The notes beneath the pieces are model-generated. The model ran no database searches. It saw only the letters and a list, made by a program, of their open reading frames with translations, and was not told where the DNA came from. Below, piece by piece: positions 1-8,689 of a DNA stretch of 64,000 nt. Position 1 is the first letter of the stretch, and each line of letters opens with the position of its first letter. The position numbers and the translations under genes were made by a program. Source of the stretch: Sulfurospirillum cavolei (lineage in GTDB: Bacteria; Campylobacterota; Campylobacteria; Campylobacterales; Sulfurospirillaceae); NCBI RefSeq assembly GCF_000813325.1, contig NZ_BBQE01000002.1; one strand, 5' to 3'.

Positions 1-492
1 GTTGGCGCTGTATGCCGGAATCGCTACGAAAATACCTGTAGCGGTTGCGACGAGTGCCTCGCTAATTGCGGGTGCTATAACGCCTAAAGATGCACTTCCC
101 GATTGTCCCAACCCGCTAAACGTTTGCAAAATAGAGACAACTGTACCGAAAAGTCCGATAAAAGGTGCTGTCGAGGCAATAATAGAAAGCATCCATAAGC
201 CGCTTGTGGCATTCTTTTCCGCAACATTTTTACAAACATTTAAAAGTTTTTCCGAAGCACCCGAGGCATTAGAACATTTTCGCAAGATAGAGTCGTCGCG
301 AACGTTTTTTGCACCCATAAGCATAGATTCAAGCGAACTCTTTTCAATCGATAGCCAATATCCTAAATAAAGATAGCGACTGAATAAGATTCCAAATGTT
401 ATAATAAAATAAATCGATAACCAAATCATAATCACCCATGTGAAAAAGCCGCTTCTCGCGGCAAAGTTCACAAACAATTCAAAAGCTGACAT
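1..492 (-). CDS. tolQ: TolQ/ExbB/MotA-family proton channel protein, C-terminus outside window
   Basis: Inner-membrane proton channel subunit of the Tol-Pal (or ExbBD-type) energy-transducing system, expected to pair with a TolR/ExbD protein. The frame is open for 164 codons from an ATG at 492 to the window edge. It starts MSAFELFVNF, followed by a hydrophobic segment (about residues 17-38). The family hallmark comes later: a glycine- and threonine-rich stretch with APFIGLFGTV at about 108-117, then IAPAISEALVATATG in the second helix of the channel domain. It begins 5 bases after the atpC stop, so it probably extends the ATP synthase transcript. The same atpC-then-tolQ order is known in Campylobacter. 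The 3' end, and any tolR behind it, lie outside the window. Confidence 0.85.
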   Translation of the reverse strand, partial: MSAFELFVNFAARSGFFTWVIMIWLSIYFIITFGILFSRYLYLGYWLSIEKSSLESMLMGAKNVRDDSILRKCSNASGASEKLLNVCKNVAEKNATSGLWMLSIIASTAPFIGLFGTVVSILQTFSGLGQSGSASLGVIAPAISEALVATATGIFVAIPAYSAN

Positions 493-497
493 TCGTC

Positions 498-893
498 TTA
501 AAATTTCCTCGTTTTAGCAAAAGATTCCATTTTTGCCGTCGCAATAGCAATAGCAACATCGGAATCACTGATACTCTTAAGAAGGGCTTTTGCCGCTTCC
601 AAAGATTTGGCAACTTCGCTTTCCGTGCTTCCACCGATAGAAACAGCACCGTCGGCTAAAACCGTTACCGAATTTTCATCGACTTTACTGTGTCCCCAGT
701 TAATAGCTACGATGTCGTGATTGCCGTCTTTAAGCTCAATATCAATCACGCCCGCTTGCAAAAGCGTTACTAAAGAAGCGTGGTTTGGAAGAACTCCAAA
801 CTCACCCTCTTTTCCCGGAAGCGTAACACTTTTTACATCGTTAGAAAAAATTTGACCTTCTGGAGTCACAATTTCTAATTTTAATGTGTTCAT
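498..893 (-). CDS. atpC: ATP synthase F1 epsilon subunit
   Basis: Epsilon subunit of the F1 central stalk, which couples rotation to catalysis and can inhibit ATP hydrolysis. The 131-residue product has the N-terminal beta-sandwich with the family signatures TPEGQIFSNDV (residues 10-20), GEFGVLPNHASL (30-41) and INWGHSKVDEN (64-74, matching the usual GGFxEV region). The shorter C-terminal helical part is rich in Ala and Lys. Length is normal. It is the last atp gene of the cluster, 16 bases after atpD, and its stop is followed after 5 bases by tolQ. Confidence 0.95.
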   Translation of the reverse strand: MNTLKLEIVTPEGQIFSNDVKSVTLPGKEGEFGVLPNHASLVTLLQAGVIDIELKDGNHDIVAINWGHSKVDENSVTVLADGAVSIGGSTESEVAKSLEAAKALLKSISDSDVAIAIATAKMESFAKTRKF

Positions 894-909
894 AATTTAA
901 CCTTGCTTC

Positions 910-2307
910 TTAGCTTTTTAATTTTGCAGCTTTCTCTATGACTTCTTCGATACCGCCGACCATATAAAAAGCGGCTTCCGGTAAATCGTCGTATTTGCCT
1001 TCTAAGATACCTTTAAATCCGGCGATAGACTCTTCAAGCGTAACATATTTTCCGGGGCTTCCCGTAAAAACTTCGGCAACGAAGAAAGGTTGTGATAAAA
1101 ATCTCTCAATCTTACGAGCACGGGCAACCGTTACTTTGTCTTCTTCGCTAAGTTCGTCCATACCGAGAATAGCGATAATATCTTGAAGGTCTTTGTACTT
1201 TTGAAGTACCGCTTGAACACCGCGAGAAACCGTATAATGCTCTTCACCTAGAATTTCAGGGCTTAACATACGTGAACTAGAATCCAAAGGATCTACCGCA
1301 GGATAAATACCTTTTTCTGCAATAGAACGGTTCAAAACGGTTTTAGCGTCTAAGTGGGCAAAAACCGTTGCGGGAGCCGGATCGGTTAAGTCGTCCGCCG
1401 GTACGTAAACCGCTTGTACGGAGGTAATTGAACCCTTTTTCGTCGATGTAATTCTCTCTTGGAATTTACCCATTTCGCTTGCTAAGGTCGGTTGGTAACC
1501 AACGGCTGAGGGGATACGGCCAAGAAGTGCCGACATCTCTGCACCTGATTGGGAGAAACGGAAGATATTATCGATAAACATCAATACGTCAAGACCCATT
1601 TCGTCACGGAAATATTCAGCCATCGTAAGACCTGTAAGTGCAATACGGTTACGTGCTCCCGGCGGTTCACTCATTTGACCGTAGCAAAGTGCAACTTTAT
1701 CCAAAACGTTCGATTCTTTCATTTCGTGGTAAAGATCGTTCCCTTCACGGGTTCTTTCACCTACGCCTGCAAATACGGAATAACCGCTGTGTTTAAACGC
1801 AACGTTGTGAATCAATTCCATAATAATAACGGTTTTACCGACACCGGCACCGCCGAAAAGTCCGACTTTACCGCCTTTAGCATATGGCGCAAGAAGGTCA
1901 ACGACTTTAATACCCGTTTCAAAAATTTCCGATTTGGTACTTTGCTCTTCAAATTTAGGCGGTTCTCTGTGAATCGACCATTTTGTTTTACATGTAACTT
2001 CGGGTCCTTGATCGATAATATCACCGACAACGTTAAAAATACGTCCTAAAACTTCCTCACCTACCGGAACTTGGATAGGGTTGCCGAGTGCTTTAACTTC
2101 AAGGCCTCGCGTTAAACCTTCACTCATATCCATCGCAATTGTTCGAACTCTGTTGTCGCCTAAATGTGCCGCTACTTCAAGAATTAATTTTTGTTTCTTG
2201 CCTTCAACATCAAAATTTACTTCAATCGCTTCATTGATTTTTGGAAGGTAGCCATTAAAATCGACGTCAACAACTGGACCCATAACCTGGCTAATTAATC
2301 CATTCAT
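910..2307 (-). CDS. atpD: ATP synthase F1 beta subunit
   Basis: Catalytic subunit of F1, which makes ATP from ADP and phosphate at the cytoplasmic face of the inner membrane. The 465 residues show the Walker A loop GGAGVGKT (152-159), GERTREGNDLY after it, the Walker B LMFIDNIFRF segment and the beta signature around PAVDPLDSSSR. Length is typical. The ATG at 2307 has a strong ribosome site (AAGGAGA). One perfect TTACATGTAA palindrome lies in the gene at 1988-1997, where it encodes V-T-C-K. Confidence 0.98.
   Translation of the reverse strand: MNGLISQVMGPVVDVDFNGYLPKINEAIEVNFDVEGKKQKLILEVAAHLGDNRVRTIAMDMSEGLTRGLEVKALGNPIQVPVGEEVLGRIFNVVGDIIDQGPEVTCKTKWSIHREPPKFEEQSTKSEIFETGIKVVDLLAPYAKGGKVGLFGGAGVGKTVIIMELIHNVAFKHSGYSVFAGVGERTREGNDLYHEMKESNVLDKVALCYGQMSEPPGARNRIALTGLTMAEYFRDEMGLDVLMFIDNIFRFSQSGAEMSALLGRIPSAVGYQPTLASEMGKFQERITSTKKGSITSVQAVYVPADDLTDPAPATVFAHLDAKTVLNRSIAEKGIYPAVDPLDSSSRMLSPEILGEEHYTVSRGVQAVLQKYKDLQDIIAILGMDELSEEDKVTVARARKIERFLSQPFFVAEVFTGSPGKYVTLEESIAGFKGILEGKYDDLPEAAFYMVGGIEEVIEKAAKLKS
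1988..1997. repeat. TTACATGTAA palindrome copy inside atpD
   Basis: Perfect palindrome in coding sequence, read as V-T-C-K on the minus strand. Confidence 0.85.
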
Positions 2308-2341
2308 TGAATATTCTCCTTATATTTTTTCACAAAACAAT

Positions 2342-3226
2342 TTATTTCATAGACTCTACACCACTGATAATTTCGATAAGTTCAGTGGTAATAGACTCTT
2401 GTCGTGCTTTATTGTACGCTAACGTCAAAATGTTAACGCGCTCTTTGGCATTATTGGTTGCATTTTCCATTGCTTGCATTCTAGCACTATGTTCTGCCGC
2501 TAATGAATCGATCAATGCATAGTACATGTTATACTCAAAGTATTTTTGTAACAACGAATCTAAAATTTCTTCGCCGCTCTCATCGGGTTCTAATTCCATG
2601 AGAGAGTTCGTTTCAAGGACTTCAAGCGGTGAATCGACGGGAACGACGTCAACCACTTTGAGCTCTTGCGAAATCATATTTTTATATCCGTTATGCACTA
2701 AAATCACTTTATCCGTTTTTTTATCGATAAAATCTTGAATTGCTTTTTGAACAATTTCTTGCGCTTTTTCATAACTTGGAGACGAGCTTACTCCGGCATA
2801 CGAAGTGTGTAATTCAATCCCTTGGAAATTAAAAAAAGCGATACCTTTACGACCTACGGCATGCAAACGAACCGTTATCTTTTGTTCCGCATACTCACTC
2901 AAAAGTTTACGAACCGCTTTAATTGTTTGAATATTAAAACCGCCGCACAAACCCTTGTCCGCCGTTACAAAAATCACGTCAACGACTTTAGGTGTTTCAT
3001 CTTTATCAAAAAAACGACTTTCAACCGCACCGTTTTTATATTGATTAATTTTATACGCTATCTCAGAGAGGACTTCGTTAATTTTAATCGCATAAACACG
3101 AGATTGCTTAGCGGCCATTTCCGCTCGTTTCAACTTTGCCGTTGAAACGAGCTTCATAGCACGCGTTGTCTTTTGAGTATTTTGAACACTCTTGATTTTT
3201 CGTTTTATTTCTTTAAGGTTTGCCAT
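2342..3226 (-). CDS. atpG: ATP synthase F1 gamma subunit
   Basis: Central shaft of F1 that rotates inside the alpha3beta3 ring. The 294-residue product starts with MANLKEIKRKIKSVQNTQKTT, the family's N-terminal coiled-coil helix. It ends with the conserved C-terminal helix (NATNNAKERVNILTLAYNKARQ, then ITTELIEIISG), which forms the second strand of the shaft. The middle domain carries TADKGLCGGFN (89-99). It lies between atpA (10-base gap) and atpD (34-base gap). The ATG is preceded by AAGGA. Confidence 0.97.
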   Translation of the reverse strand: MANLKEIKRKIKSVQNTQKTTRAMKLVSTAKLKRAEMAAKQSRVYAIKINEVLSEIAYKINQYKNGAVESRFFDKDETPKVVDVIFVTADKGLCGGFNIQTIKAVRKLLSEYAEQKITVRLHAVGRKGIAFFNFQGIELHTSYAGVSSSPSYEKAQEIVQKAIQDFIDKKTDKVILVHNGYKNMISQELKVVDVVPVDSPLEVLETNSLMELEPDESGEEILDSLLQKYFEYNMYYALIDSLAAEHSARMQAMENATNNAKERVNILTLAYNKARQESITTELIEIISGVESMK

Positions 3227-3235
3227 AGCTTATCC

Positions 3236-4753
3236 TTACTTGACTGCAAACGTCGCTTTGAACTCGCCTAATGCCTTATGTAATAGTTCTTCTAACTCTT
3301 TATCGATAGCTTTTTTTGCTTTGAGTTGTTCAAAAATTTCAGGGTATTTTGCTTCGACGTAAGAATTAAGTTCCGCTTCGAAACGACCGACAGATTTAAG
3401 ATCGATGCTATCAAGATAACCTTTTGCACCGGCAAAGATAATCAAAATTTGCTTTTCAACGGCAATCGGTGCATACGGAGGTTGTTTTAAAACTTCCACC
3501 ATTCTTTGACCGCGTTCCAATTGTTTACGACTTGATTCGTCAAGATCGCTTGCAAATTGCGCAAACGCTTGAAGCTCGCGGTATTGGGCAAGATCGAGTC
3601 TTAACGTACCAGCAACTTGTTTCGTCGCTTTAATTTGAGCCGCACCGCCGACGCGTGATACGGAAAGACCGACGTTGATTGCGGGACGAATACCGGAGTT
3701 GAAAAGATCGGATTCCAAGAAAATTTGACCGTCCGTAATCGAAATAACGTTCGTAGGAATGTATGCCGATACGTCACCCGCTTGCGTCTCAATAATCGGA
3801 AGCGCCGTTAAAGAACCCGCACCGAGTTCATCATTGACTTTTGCCGCTCGTTCCAACAAACGAGAGTGGAGATAGAAAACGTCGCCGGGATACGCTTCAC
3901 GACCCGGAGGACGGCGTAAAATCAAAGACATTTCACGGTAAGCAACCGCATGTTTTGAAAGGTCATCGTAAATAATCAATGCGTGGCGTGCACTATCTCT
4001 AAAGTATTCGCCCATTGAAACGCCCGCATACGGTGCCAAGAATTGCATTGCCGCGGATTCGGAAGCACTTGCGTTAACAACGATCGTGTACGCCATAGCA
4101 CCGTGTTCCTCTAATTTTTTAACGACTTGCGCTACGGTTGATTGTTTTTGTCCGATCGCAACGTAGATACAAATAACGTCTTGACCTTTTTGGTTAATAA
4201 TCGTATCGACGGCAATCGTCGTTTTACCGGTTTGTCTATCACCGATAATCAACTCTCTTTGTCCTCGTCCGATCGGAACAAGGGCATCGATCGCTTTAAT
4301 ACCCGTTTGAAGCGGTTCATGAACCGACTTACGCGCCATAATACCGTGTGCTTTTTCTTCGACGAATCGAGTCTCCGTCGTTGCAATCGGTCCTTTGGCA
4401 TCGATAGGATCGCCTAGTGCGTTGACAACGCGTCCGACGAGTGCTTCACCGACGGGAACGCGTAAAAGTTTTCCTAAACGTTTAACGGAAGAGCCCTCTT
4501 TAATTTCGCTACCGCTACCGAGAATAACGATACCGACGCTTGATTCTTCAAGGTTAAGAGCCATACCTCTTTCGCCGCTCTCAAACTCGACCATTTCACC
4601 GGCCATAACATTTTTTAAACCGTAAACGTTGGCAACACCGTCGGCAACGGAAATAACTTTTCCCGTCTCTTCGATGTCGACATTAAGTTCAAAGTTTTCG
4701 ATACGTTCTTTAATGATAGAACTGATTTCGTCAGCTTTCATTTTTGCTCCCAC
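3236..4753 (-). CDS. atpA: ATP synthase F1 alpha subunit
   Basis: Non-catalytic nucleotide-binding subunit of F1. The 505 residues include the P-loop GDRQTGKT (171-178), VYVAIGQK-type switch sequences and the alpha signature around PAINVGLSVSRVGG. The start chosen is a GTG at 4753, because AGGAG lies 6 bases upstream of it. The next ATG (4741) would remove only four residues (M-G-A-K). Length matches Campylobacterota alpha subunits. The stop lies 10 bases from atpG. Confidence 0.97.
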   Translation of the reverse strand: MGAKMKADEISSIIKERIENFELNVDIEETGKVISVADGVANVYGLKNVMAGEMVEFESGERGMALNLEESSVGIVILGSGSEIKEGSSVKRLGKLLRVPVGEALVGRVVNALGDPIDAKGPIATTETRFVEEKAHGIMARKSVHEPLQTGIKAIDALVPIGRGQRELIIGDRQTGKTTIAVDTIINQKGQDVICIYVAIGQKQSTVAQVVKKLEEHGAMAYTIVVNASASESAAMQFLAPYAGVSMGEYFRDSARHALIIYDDLSKHAVAYREMSLILRRPPGREAYPGDVFYLHSRLLERAAKVNDELGAGSLTALPIIETQAGDVSAYIPTNVISITDGQIFLESDLFNSGIRPAINVGLSVSRVGGAAQIKATKQVAGTLRLDLAQYRELQAFAQFASDLDESSRKQLERGQRMVEVLKQPPYAPIAVEKQILIIFAGAKGYLDSIDLKSVGRFEAELNSYVEAKYPEIFEQLKAKKAIDKELEELLHKALGEFKATFAVK

Positions 4754-4798
4754 AAACTACTCCTTCACTTTCTTTTATCTATATTCTTAATTTTGGAT

Positions 4799-5329
4799 TT
4801 AAATTGCTTTTAAAATATGCTCTGTCATTTGAGCTTTCAAACGCTCTAACGAAAAGCTTACTTCAACGCCAAGATCGTCTAACTCTATTTTAATGCCCGG
4901 ATATTGTTCTTGTTGTGCCGCTAATTTGATTGTTGCATTAAATTTTTTACTGAAATTTGATTCCAACTCTGCTACTTGCGAAGGGCTAACCGCAAAGTTC
5001 GTTAAGATTTTTCCTTCATAAGTATTGTTTTTTAAAGAGAGTTGATATTTAAGTTCTTTCGCCATTAAGGGGATAAGGCTTAAACGGTCGTTACGACTGA
5101 CAATCTTCATGAAGTTTTTCAATTTATCGCTACCGTTCTCAACCAAAGAGAGTACCAATGACTCTTTTGCCTGCGCATTGACATCCGGAGAGAGAATAAT
5201 ATGATTAAATTTTTCCAAATGAAACGCCGCTTCTAGCTGAACCAAAGAAGTCGTTATTTCGACCAATTCCGCATCGTTACAACTACCGATTAAAGCGTTA
5301 ACGTATTTTTTTGCTATTGCTCCGCTCAT
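4799..5329 (-). CDS. atpH: ATP synthase F1 delta subunit
   Basis: Peripheral-stalk protein joining the b/b' dimer to the top of the alpha3beta3 head (OSCP-type). The 176 residues have a helical N-terminal domain starting MSGAIAKKYVNALI and a C-terminal part ending in a conserved pattern, PGIKIELDDLGVEVSFSLER, that matches the family's VGG-like end. The ATG overlaps the atpF stop (TAATG), which implies translational coupling. Confidence 0.93.
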   Translation of the reverse strand: MSGAIAKKYVNALIGSCNDAELVEITTSLVQLEAAFHLEKFNHIILSPDVNAQAKESLVLSLVENGSDKLKNFMKIVSRNDRLSLIPLMAKELKYQLSLKNNTYEGKILTNFAVSPSQVAELESNFSKKFNATIKLAAQQEQYPGIKIELDDLGVEVSFSLERLKAQMTEHILKAI

Positions 5330-5841
5330 TAGGCAACCTTTTTACTAACGATTTTGACGATTTCGTTATTATCCAGAGAAATAGAACCCTCTTGGAACAC
5401 TTCGTCTAAAATTTCACTGACGATAACGCGTTGCATTTTGCGTCGTTCGATCGTCGTGCGATCTTGAAACGCTTTTTCAAGATTTGTGATCTCTTGATCG
5501 GCTTCGAGAGATACTTTTTCACTTAAAAGAACCGCTTCTTTTTTTGCCGTCTCGATCAATGCTTTGGCATTGACTTTCGCTTCTTCGACTTTTGCCAAAG
5601 CTGTCTCTTTTTTACTGTGAGACTCTTTAAGTTTGACTTGAATCGAGTCTAATTTGTCCGCTATCTCGTTTTTGCGTCCTAAATACCACTGCTTTGCCGG
5701 CTCGGCAATATAGTAGTATAAAATAGCGGCAAAAATCAAAAAGTTAATCGCTCTAGGGATAATATCGGTCGAGCCGCTATGCGCGCCTCCACTTGCCAAA
5801 AGCGCTATCGGAGCAACACACATTAAAAGATATTTGAACAT
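5329..5841 (-). CDS. atpF: ATP synthase F0 b subunit
   Basis: Membrane-anchored half of the peripheral stalk. The 170 residues show an N-terminal cleavable-looking hydrophobic segment (about 1-17), a second membrane span (about 30-47, INFLIFAAILYYYIAEP) and then a long charged helix (residues 55-150) rich in Lys, Glu and Ala, as needed for the right-handed coiled coil with b'. A leading signal-like segment is usual for Campylobacterota b subunits. The ATG follows AAGGAG. The gene sits between atpF' and atpH, with a 1-base overlap into atpH. Confidence 0.93.
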   Translation of the reverse strand: MFKYLLMCVAPIALLASGGAHSGSTDIIPRAINFLIFAAILYYYIAEPAKQWYLGRKNEIADKLDSIQVKLKESHSKKETALAKVEEAKVNAKALIETAKKEAVLLSEKVSLEADQEITNLEKAFQDRTTIERRKMQRVIVSEILDEVFQEGSISLDNNEIVKIVSKKVA

Positions 5842-5850
5842 CTTTTCTCC

Positions 5851-6273
5851 TTAGATATGACTCAATTTAGCGGCAATCGTCTCTTTGAAAAGAGCTTTTT
5901 GTGCTAATAAGCCTGCTTTGAATTCTTCTTTTTCCGTTTCAAGCGTTTTCAAAAACGTTGCGTTTTCGACGTCAAGATCGCTCTTTTTTTGCTCGATCCG
6001 TTTGAGGGCTTTTTCTTTTGCTTCGCTCAACGCGGCTTCTCTTATCTTGGCCGCCTCGATTTTGGCTTCGGATAAAATGCTTTCGATTTCTTGGTAATAT
6101 GCGACAACGTCACTGGCATTTTTCCCTGCATTCTCTAAATCACGATTAATAGAATTATTACGATTGTCGATAAATTCTAAAAGGGGTTTGTAGAGAGTTT
6201 TGTTCAAAATCACCAACAAAACTAAAAATACAGTTCCGGTCGTCAGTAATAGCGCCGGGATAATATCCAACAT
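5851..6273 (-). CDS. atpF': ATP synthase F0 b' subunit
   Basis: Second, divergent b-type stalk subunit, which pairs with AtpF. The 140 residues begin with one membrane span (about 4-26, PALLLTTGTVFLVLLVILNK), followed by the LYKPLLEFIDNRN motif typical of b/b' proteins and a long Ala/Lys/Glu helix. Two separate b genes in tandem are known in Campylobacterota, cyanobacteria and alphaproteobacteria. It is the first gene of the atp series, 142 bases after parB, with AAGGAG before the ATG. The a and c subunits are not in this window, as expected for the phylum. Confidence 0.92.
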   Translation of the reverse strand: MLDIIPALLLTTGTVFLVLLVILNKTLYKPLLEFIDNRNNSINRDLENAGKNASDVVAYYQEIESILSEAKIEAAKIREAALSEAKEKALKRIEQKKSDLDVENATFLKTLETEKEEFKAGLLAQKALFKETIAAKLSHI

Positions 6274-6415
6274 ATTTCTTGCTCCTTTAAGTTCGAGATC
6301 AGTCTCATTTTTGTAGATTTTTTGCTATCTATCAAGCGGCCACGGTAAAATCTGCGCGAATTTTATCACAGCCAAGGAAAATAGTTTATTAAATTAAGGC
6401 CAAAAACTAATTCAA

Positions 6416-7270
6416 TTATTTTAAAAATTCAAAAAAGGTATCAATTGCTTTGCCGTTATTAAAATGAATCGTAATGCTATTATTTTTTGCGACGGCCTTA
6501 AACCCTAATTCGTCCAATCGTTTTTGAAGCGTTTGTAGTTCTTCGGGGGCACTACGAACACTTTTTGCCGGCACAACCGTCTCTTCGCCGTTTTTCAATT
6601 TTTTAATTAACGCTTCGGCTTCGCGAACGCTTAGTTTTTGTCCCAAGATCGTATTGACGATCGTCGCTTCGTCTTTGCTATCGAGTCCGACCAAGACTTT
6701 AGCATGCCCTTGCGACAAAATGCCCTCCGAGAGGTATTTTTTGGTTTGTTCGCTCAAACTGAGCAGACGAATCGTGTTGGTAATTTGAGTACGACTTTTA
6801 TGAATAATTTCCGAAAGTCCCTCTTGCGTAATCTTATACTCTTCGATCAGTTCTTTGTACGCAATGGCTAATTCGACGGGATTTAAATCTTCTCTTTGGA
6901 TATTTTCGATCAGTGCCAATTCGCGGAGGTTTTTAGACTCGATATCGGCAACGATTGCCTTAATTTTCGTCAAGCCCGCTAATTTGCTAGCGCGTAAACG
7001 GCGTTCTCCTGCGAGCAACATGTAAGCGTCGTCTTTTGCCACGACGATAATCGGTTGCAATAAACCGTGGCGCTTGATCGATTCGCTGAGCTCTTTGAGA
7101 GCGACCTCGTTAAAATGGGTTCTCGGTTGATACGGATTGGGCGTAATACGTTCGATATCGATTTCGCGGACTAAATCTTTTGCCTGTTCGATATCTTGTT
7201 TATACGCCTCTTCAACGTCTTCGATAATAGCACTCAGCCCTCGACCTAAAACTTTCTTCGCACTGCTCAT
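6416..7270 (-). CDS. parB: Chromosome partitioning protein ParB (Spo0J)
   Basis: CTP-dependent DNA clamp that loads at parS sites and works with ParA in chromosome segregation. The 284 residues contain ITPNPYQPRTHF (42-53), the CTP-binding GERRLRA motif (88-94), ENIQREDLNPVE (122-133) and the helix-turn-helix around EIIHKSRTQITNTIRLL (154-170). The C-terminal dimerisation domain is Lys-rich. It starts 1 base after parA ends, so the two form an operon. I did not find a convincing parS site near it. Confidence 0.96.
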   Translation of the reverse strand: MSSAKKVLGRGLSAIIEDVEEAYKQDIEQAKDLVREIDIERITPNPYQPRTHFNEVALKELSESIKRHGLLQPIIVVAKDDAYMLLAGERRLRASKLAGLTKIKAIVADIESKNLRELALIENIQREDLNPVELAIAYKELIEEYKITQEGLSEIIHKSRTQITNTIRLLSLSEQTKKYLSEGILSQGHAKVLVGLDSKDEATIVNTILGQKLSVREAEALIKKLKNGEETVVPAKSVRSAPEELQTLQKRLDELGFKAVAKNNSITIHFNNGKAIDTFFEFLK

Positions 7271-7271
7271 A

Positions 7272-8057
7272 TTAACTCACTAAAATCGAATTGGCGAGCG
7301 TTTGATACGCTTTGGAGCCGGGAGATTCGACGTCGTATAAGATAATCGGTTTACCGAAACTCGGAGACTCCGCCAACTTAATATTACGTGGAATAACGAC
7401 GTATGAAGCGTTCTCTTTGTCGACGAACAGTTTACTTTTAAAATGCTCTTTCAAGTCGGCAAAAACTTGTTTCGAAAGGTTATTTTGCGTACTGTACATC
7501 GTCGGTAAAAACCCTTTGATTTCAAGCGTAGGGTTAATGGTTTTTTTAATTAATTTTACGGTATTGAGCAATTGCGCTAAACCTTCCAATGCAAAAAATT
7601 CGCATTGAATCGGAATAATAACGGAATTGGCGGCACTTAAAGCATTGATCGTAATGCTGCCTAATGCCGGCGGCGAATCGATAATAATATAATCGTACTG
7701 ATCGCTGATCTCTTCGATTTTATTTTTCAAAATAAGCTCTCTACCCTTGGTGTTGTTATCGTAAAACTCTTTTTCGACACCCACAAGCCCGATGTTGGAA
7801 GGTGCTACATGTAACGTCGAAAGCGAAGTTTCCAGTATGACTTGCGAGAGTCGCTTTCGGCCGATTAGAACATGATAGATATTGTACTCGTAGTCACTTC
7901 TGTGAAAACCGAGCCCCGTCGTAGCATTGGCTTGAGGGTCAATATCGATCAACAATACGCGCTTTTCGGCAACTGCTAAAGAGGCAGCCAAATTAATAGC
8001 GGTCGTCGTTTTACCCACGCCGCCTTTTTGATTTGCTATCGCTATAATCTCACTCAT
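7272..8057 (-). CDS. parA: Chromosome partitioning ATPase ParA (Soj)
   Basis: Deviant Walker ATPase that forms nucleoid-bound gradients to move ParB-parS complexes. The 261 residues contain the deviant P-loop KGGVGKTT (11-18), DIDPQANATTGLG (38-50) and YIIIDSPPALG (the Walker B region). It overlaps birA upstream by 4 bases (ATGA) and is followed by parB. An ACATGTAA copy in the gene at about 7808 encodes L-H-V. Confidence 0.97.
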   Translation of the reverse strand: MSEIIAIANQKGGVGKTTTAINLAASLAVAEKRVLLIDIDPQANATTGLGFHRSDYEYNIYHVLIGRKRLSQVILETSLSTLHVAPSNIGLVGVEKEFYDNNTKGRELILKNKIEEISDQYDYIIIDSPPALGSITINALSAANSVIIPIQCEFFALEGLAQLLNTVKLIKKTINPTLEIKGFLPTMYSTQNNLSKQVFADLKEHFKSKLFVDKENASYVVIPRNIKLAESPSFGKPIILYDVESPGSKAYQTLANSILVS

Positions 8058-8689
8058 CGTAAACTATACACCTTTTTATTTTCTAGCTCGATAGAGCCAT
8101 CATCACACAATACCGCATCGTTCAAAGAGACCAATTTGCCGTCTAAATGGAAAGAAAACTTTCGATTTTTGTCAAATTCTATCTTATATTTACTAAAAAC
8201 TTTCTTCCACGATATTTTTTTCTCAACCTCTTGCATCAAACGTTCAGCCAGAATTTGAGGTGCGATATCGATGTCTAAAACATCAAAATTTTCGGGTGCA
8301 TAGCTGATATTTAGGCCTATTGAACCGACGATCGTACCGGCGATTTTCGTCGTAATCAATCCGCCGATTTTTTTCTCGCTTCGATAAAAATCATTCGGCC
8401 ATTTTAACCATACGTGCGAGCCTTGTTCCTCTAAAATATGCTTCACTAAAGAAGAAAAATAGATGGAAACGGAAGCAAGCGGTAAATCTTCGGGTAACTG
8501 TTTCTCTTCTACACAAAAGGAGAAAAAAAAGTTTCCTTTGCCGCCTTGCCACGCATTGCCTCGACTCCCGATACCGTCTGTTTGCTCAACGGCACCGATC
8601 GCATAAGGTGCAAGAAGTGTACCTTCGCGAAGTTTGGAGATCAAATAACGGTGCGTCGAATCGATACGCTCAAACCATTGAATCACCAC
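8054..8689 (-). CDS. birA: Biotin-[acetyl-CoA-carboxylase] ligase, short form without DNA-binding domain
   Basis: Attaches biotin to the carrier domain of acetyl-CoA carboxylase through biotinyl-AMP. The 211 residues correspond to the catalytic domain only. Visible are DSTHRYL (10-16), a biotin-adenylate loop region SRGNAWQGGKGNFFFSF (42-58) and KWPNDFY (96-102), whose Lys and Asp are family hallmarks. There is no N-terminal helix-turn-helix, so it should not act as a repressor. The start is a GTG (8689) 7 bases from AAGG, and it overlaps the end of fmt by 20 bases. A second GTG follows immediately. Confidence 0.88.
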   Translation of the reverse strand: MVIQWFERIDSTHRYLISKLREGTLLAPYAIGAVEQTDGIGSRGNAWQGGKGNFFFSFCVEEKQLPEDLPLASVSIYFSSLVKHILEEQGSHVWLKWPNDFYRSEKKIGGLITTKIAGTIVGSIGLNISYAPENFDVLDIDIAPQILAERLMQEVEKKISWKKVFSKYKIEFDKNRKFSFHLDGKLVSLNDAVLCDDGSIELENKKVYSLR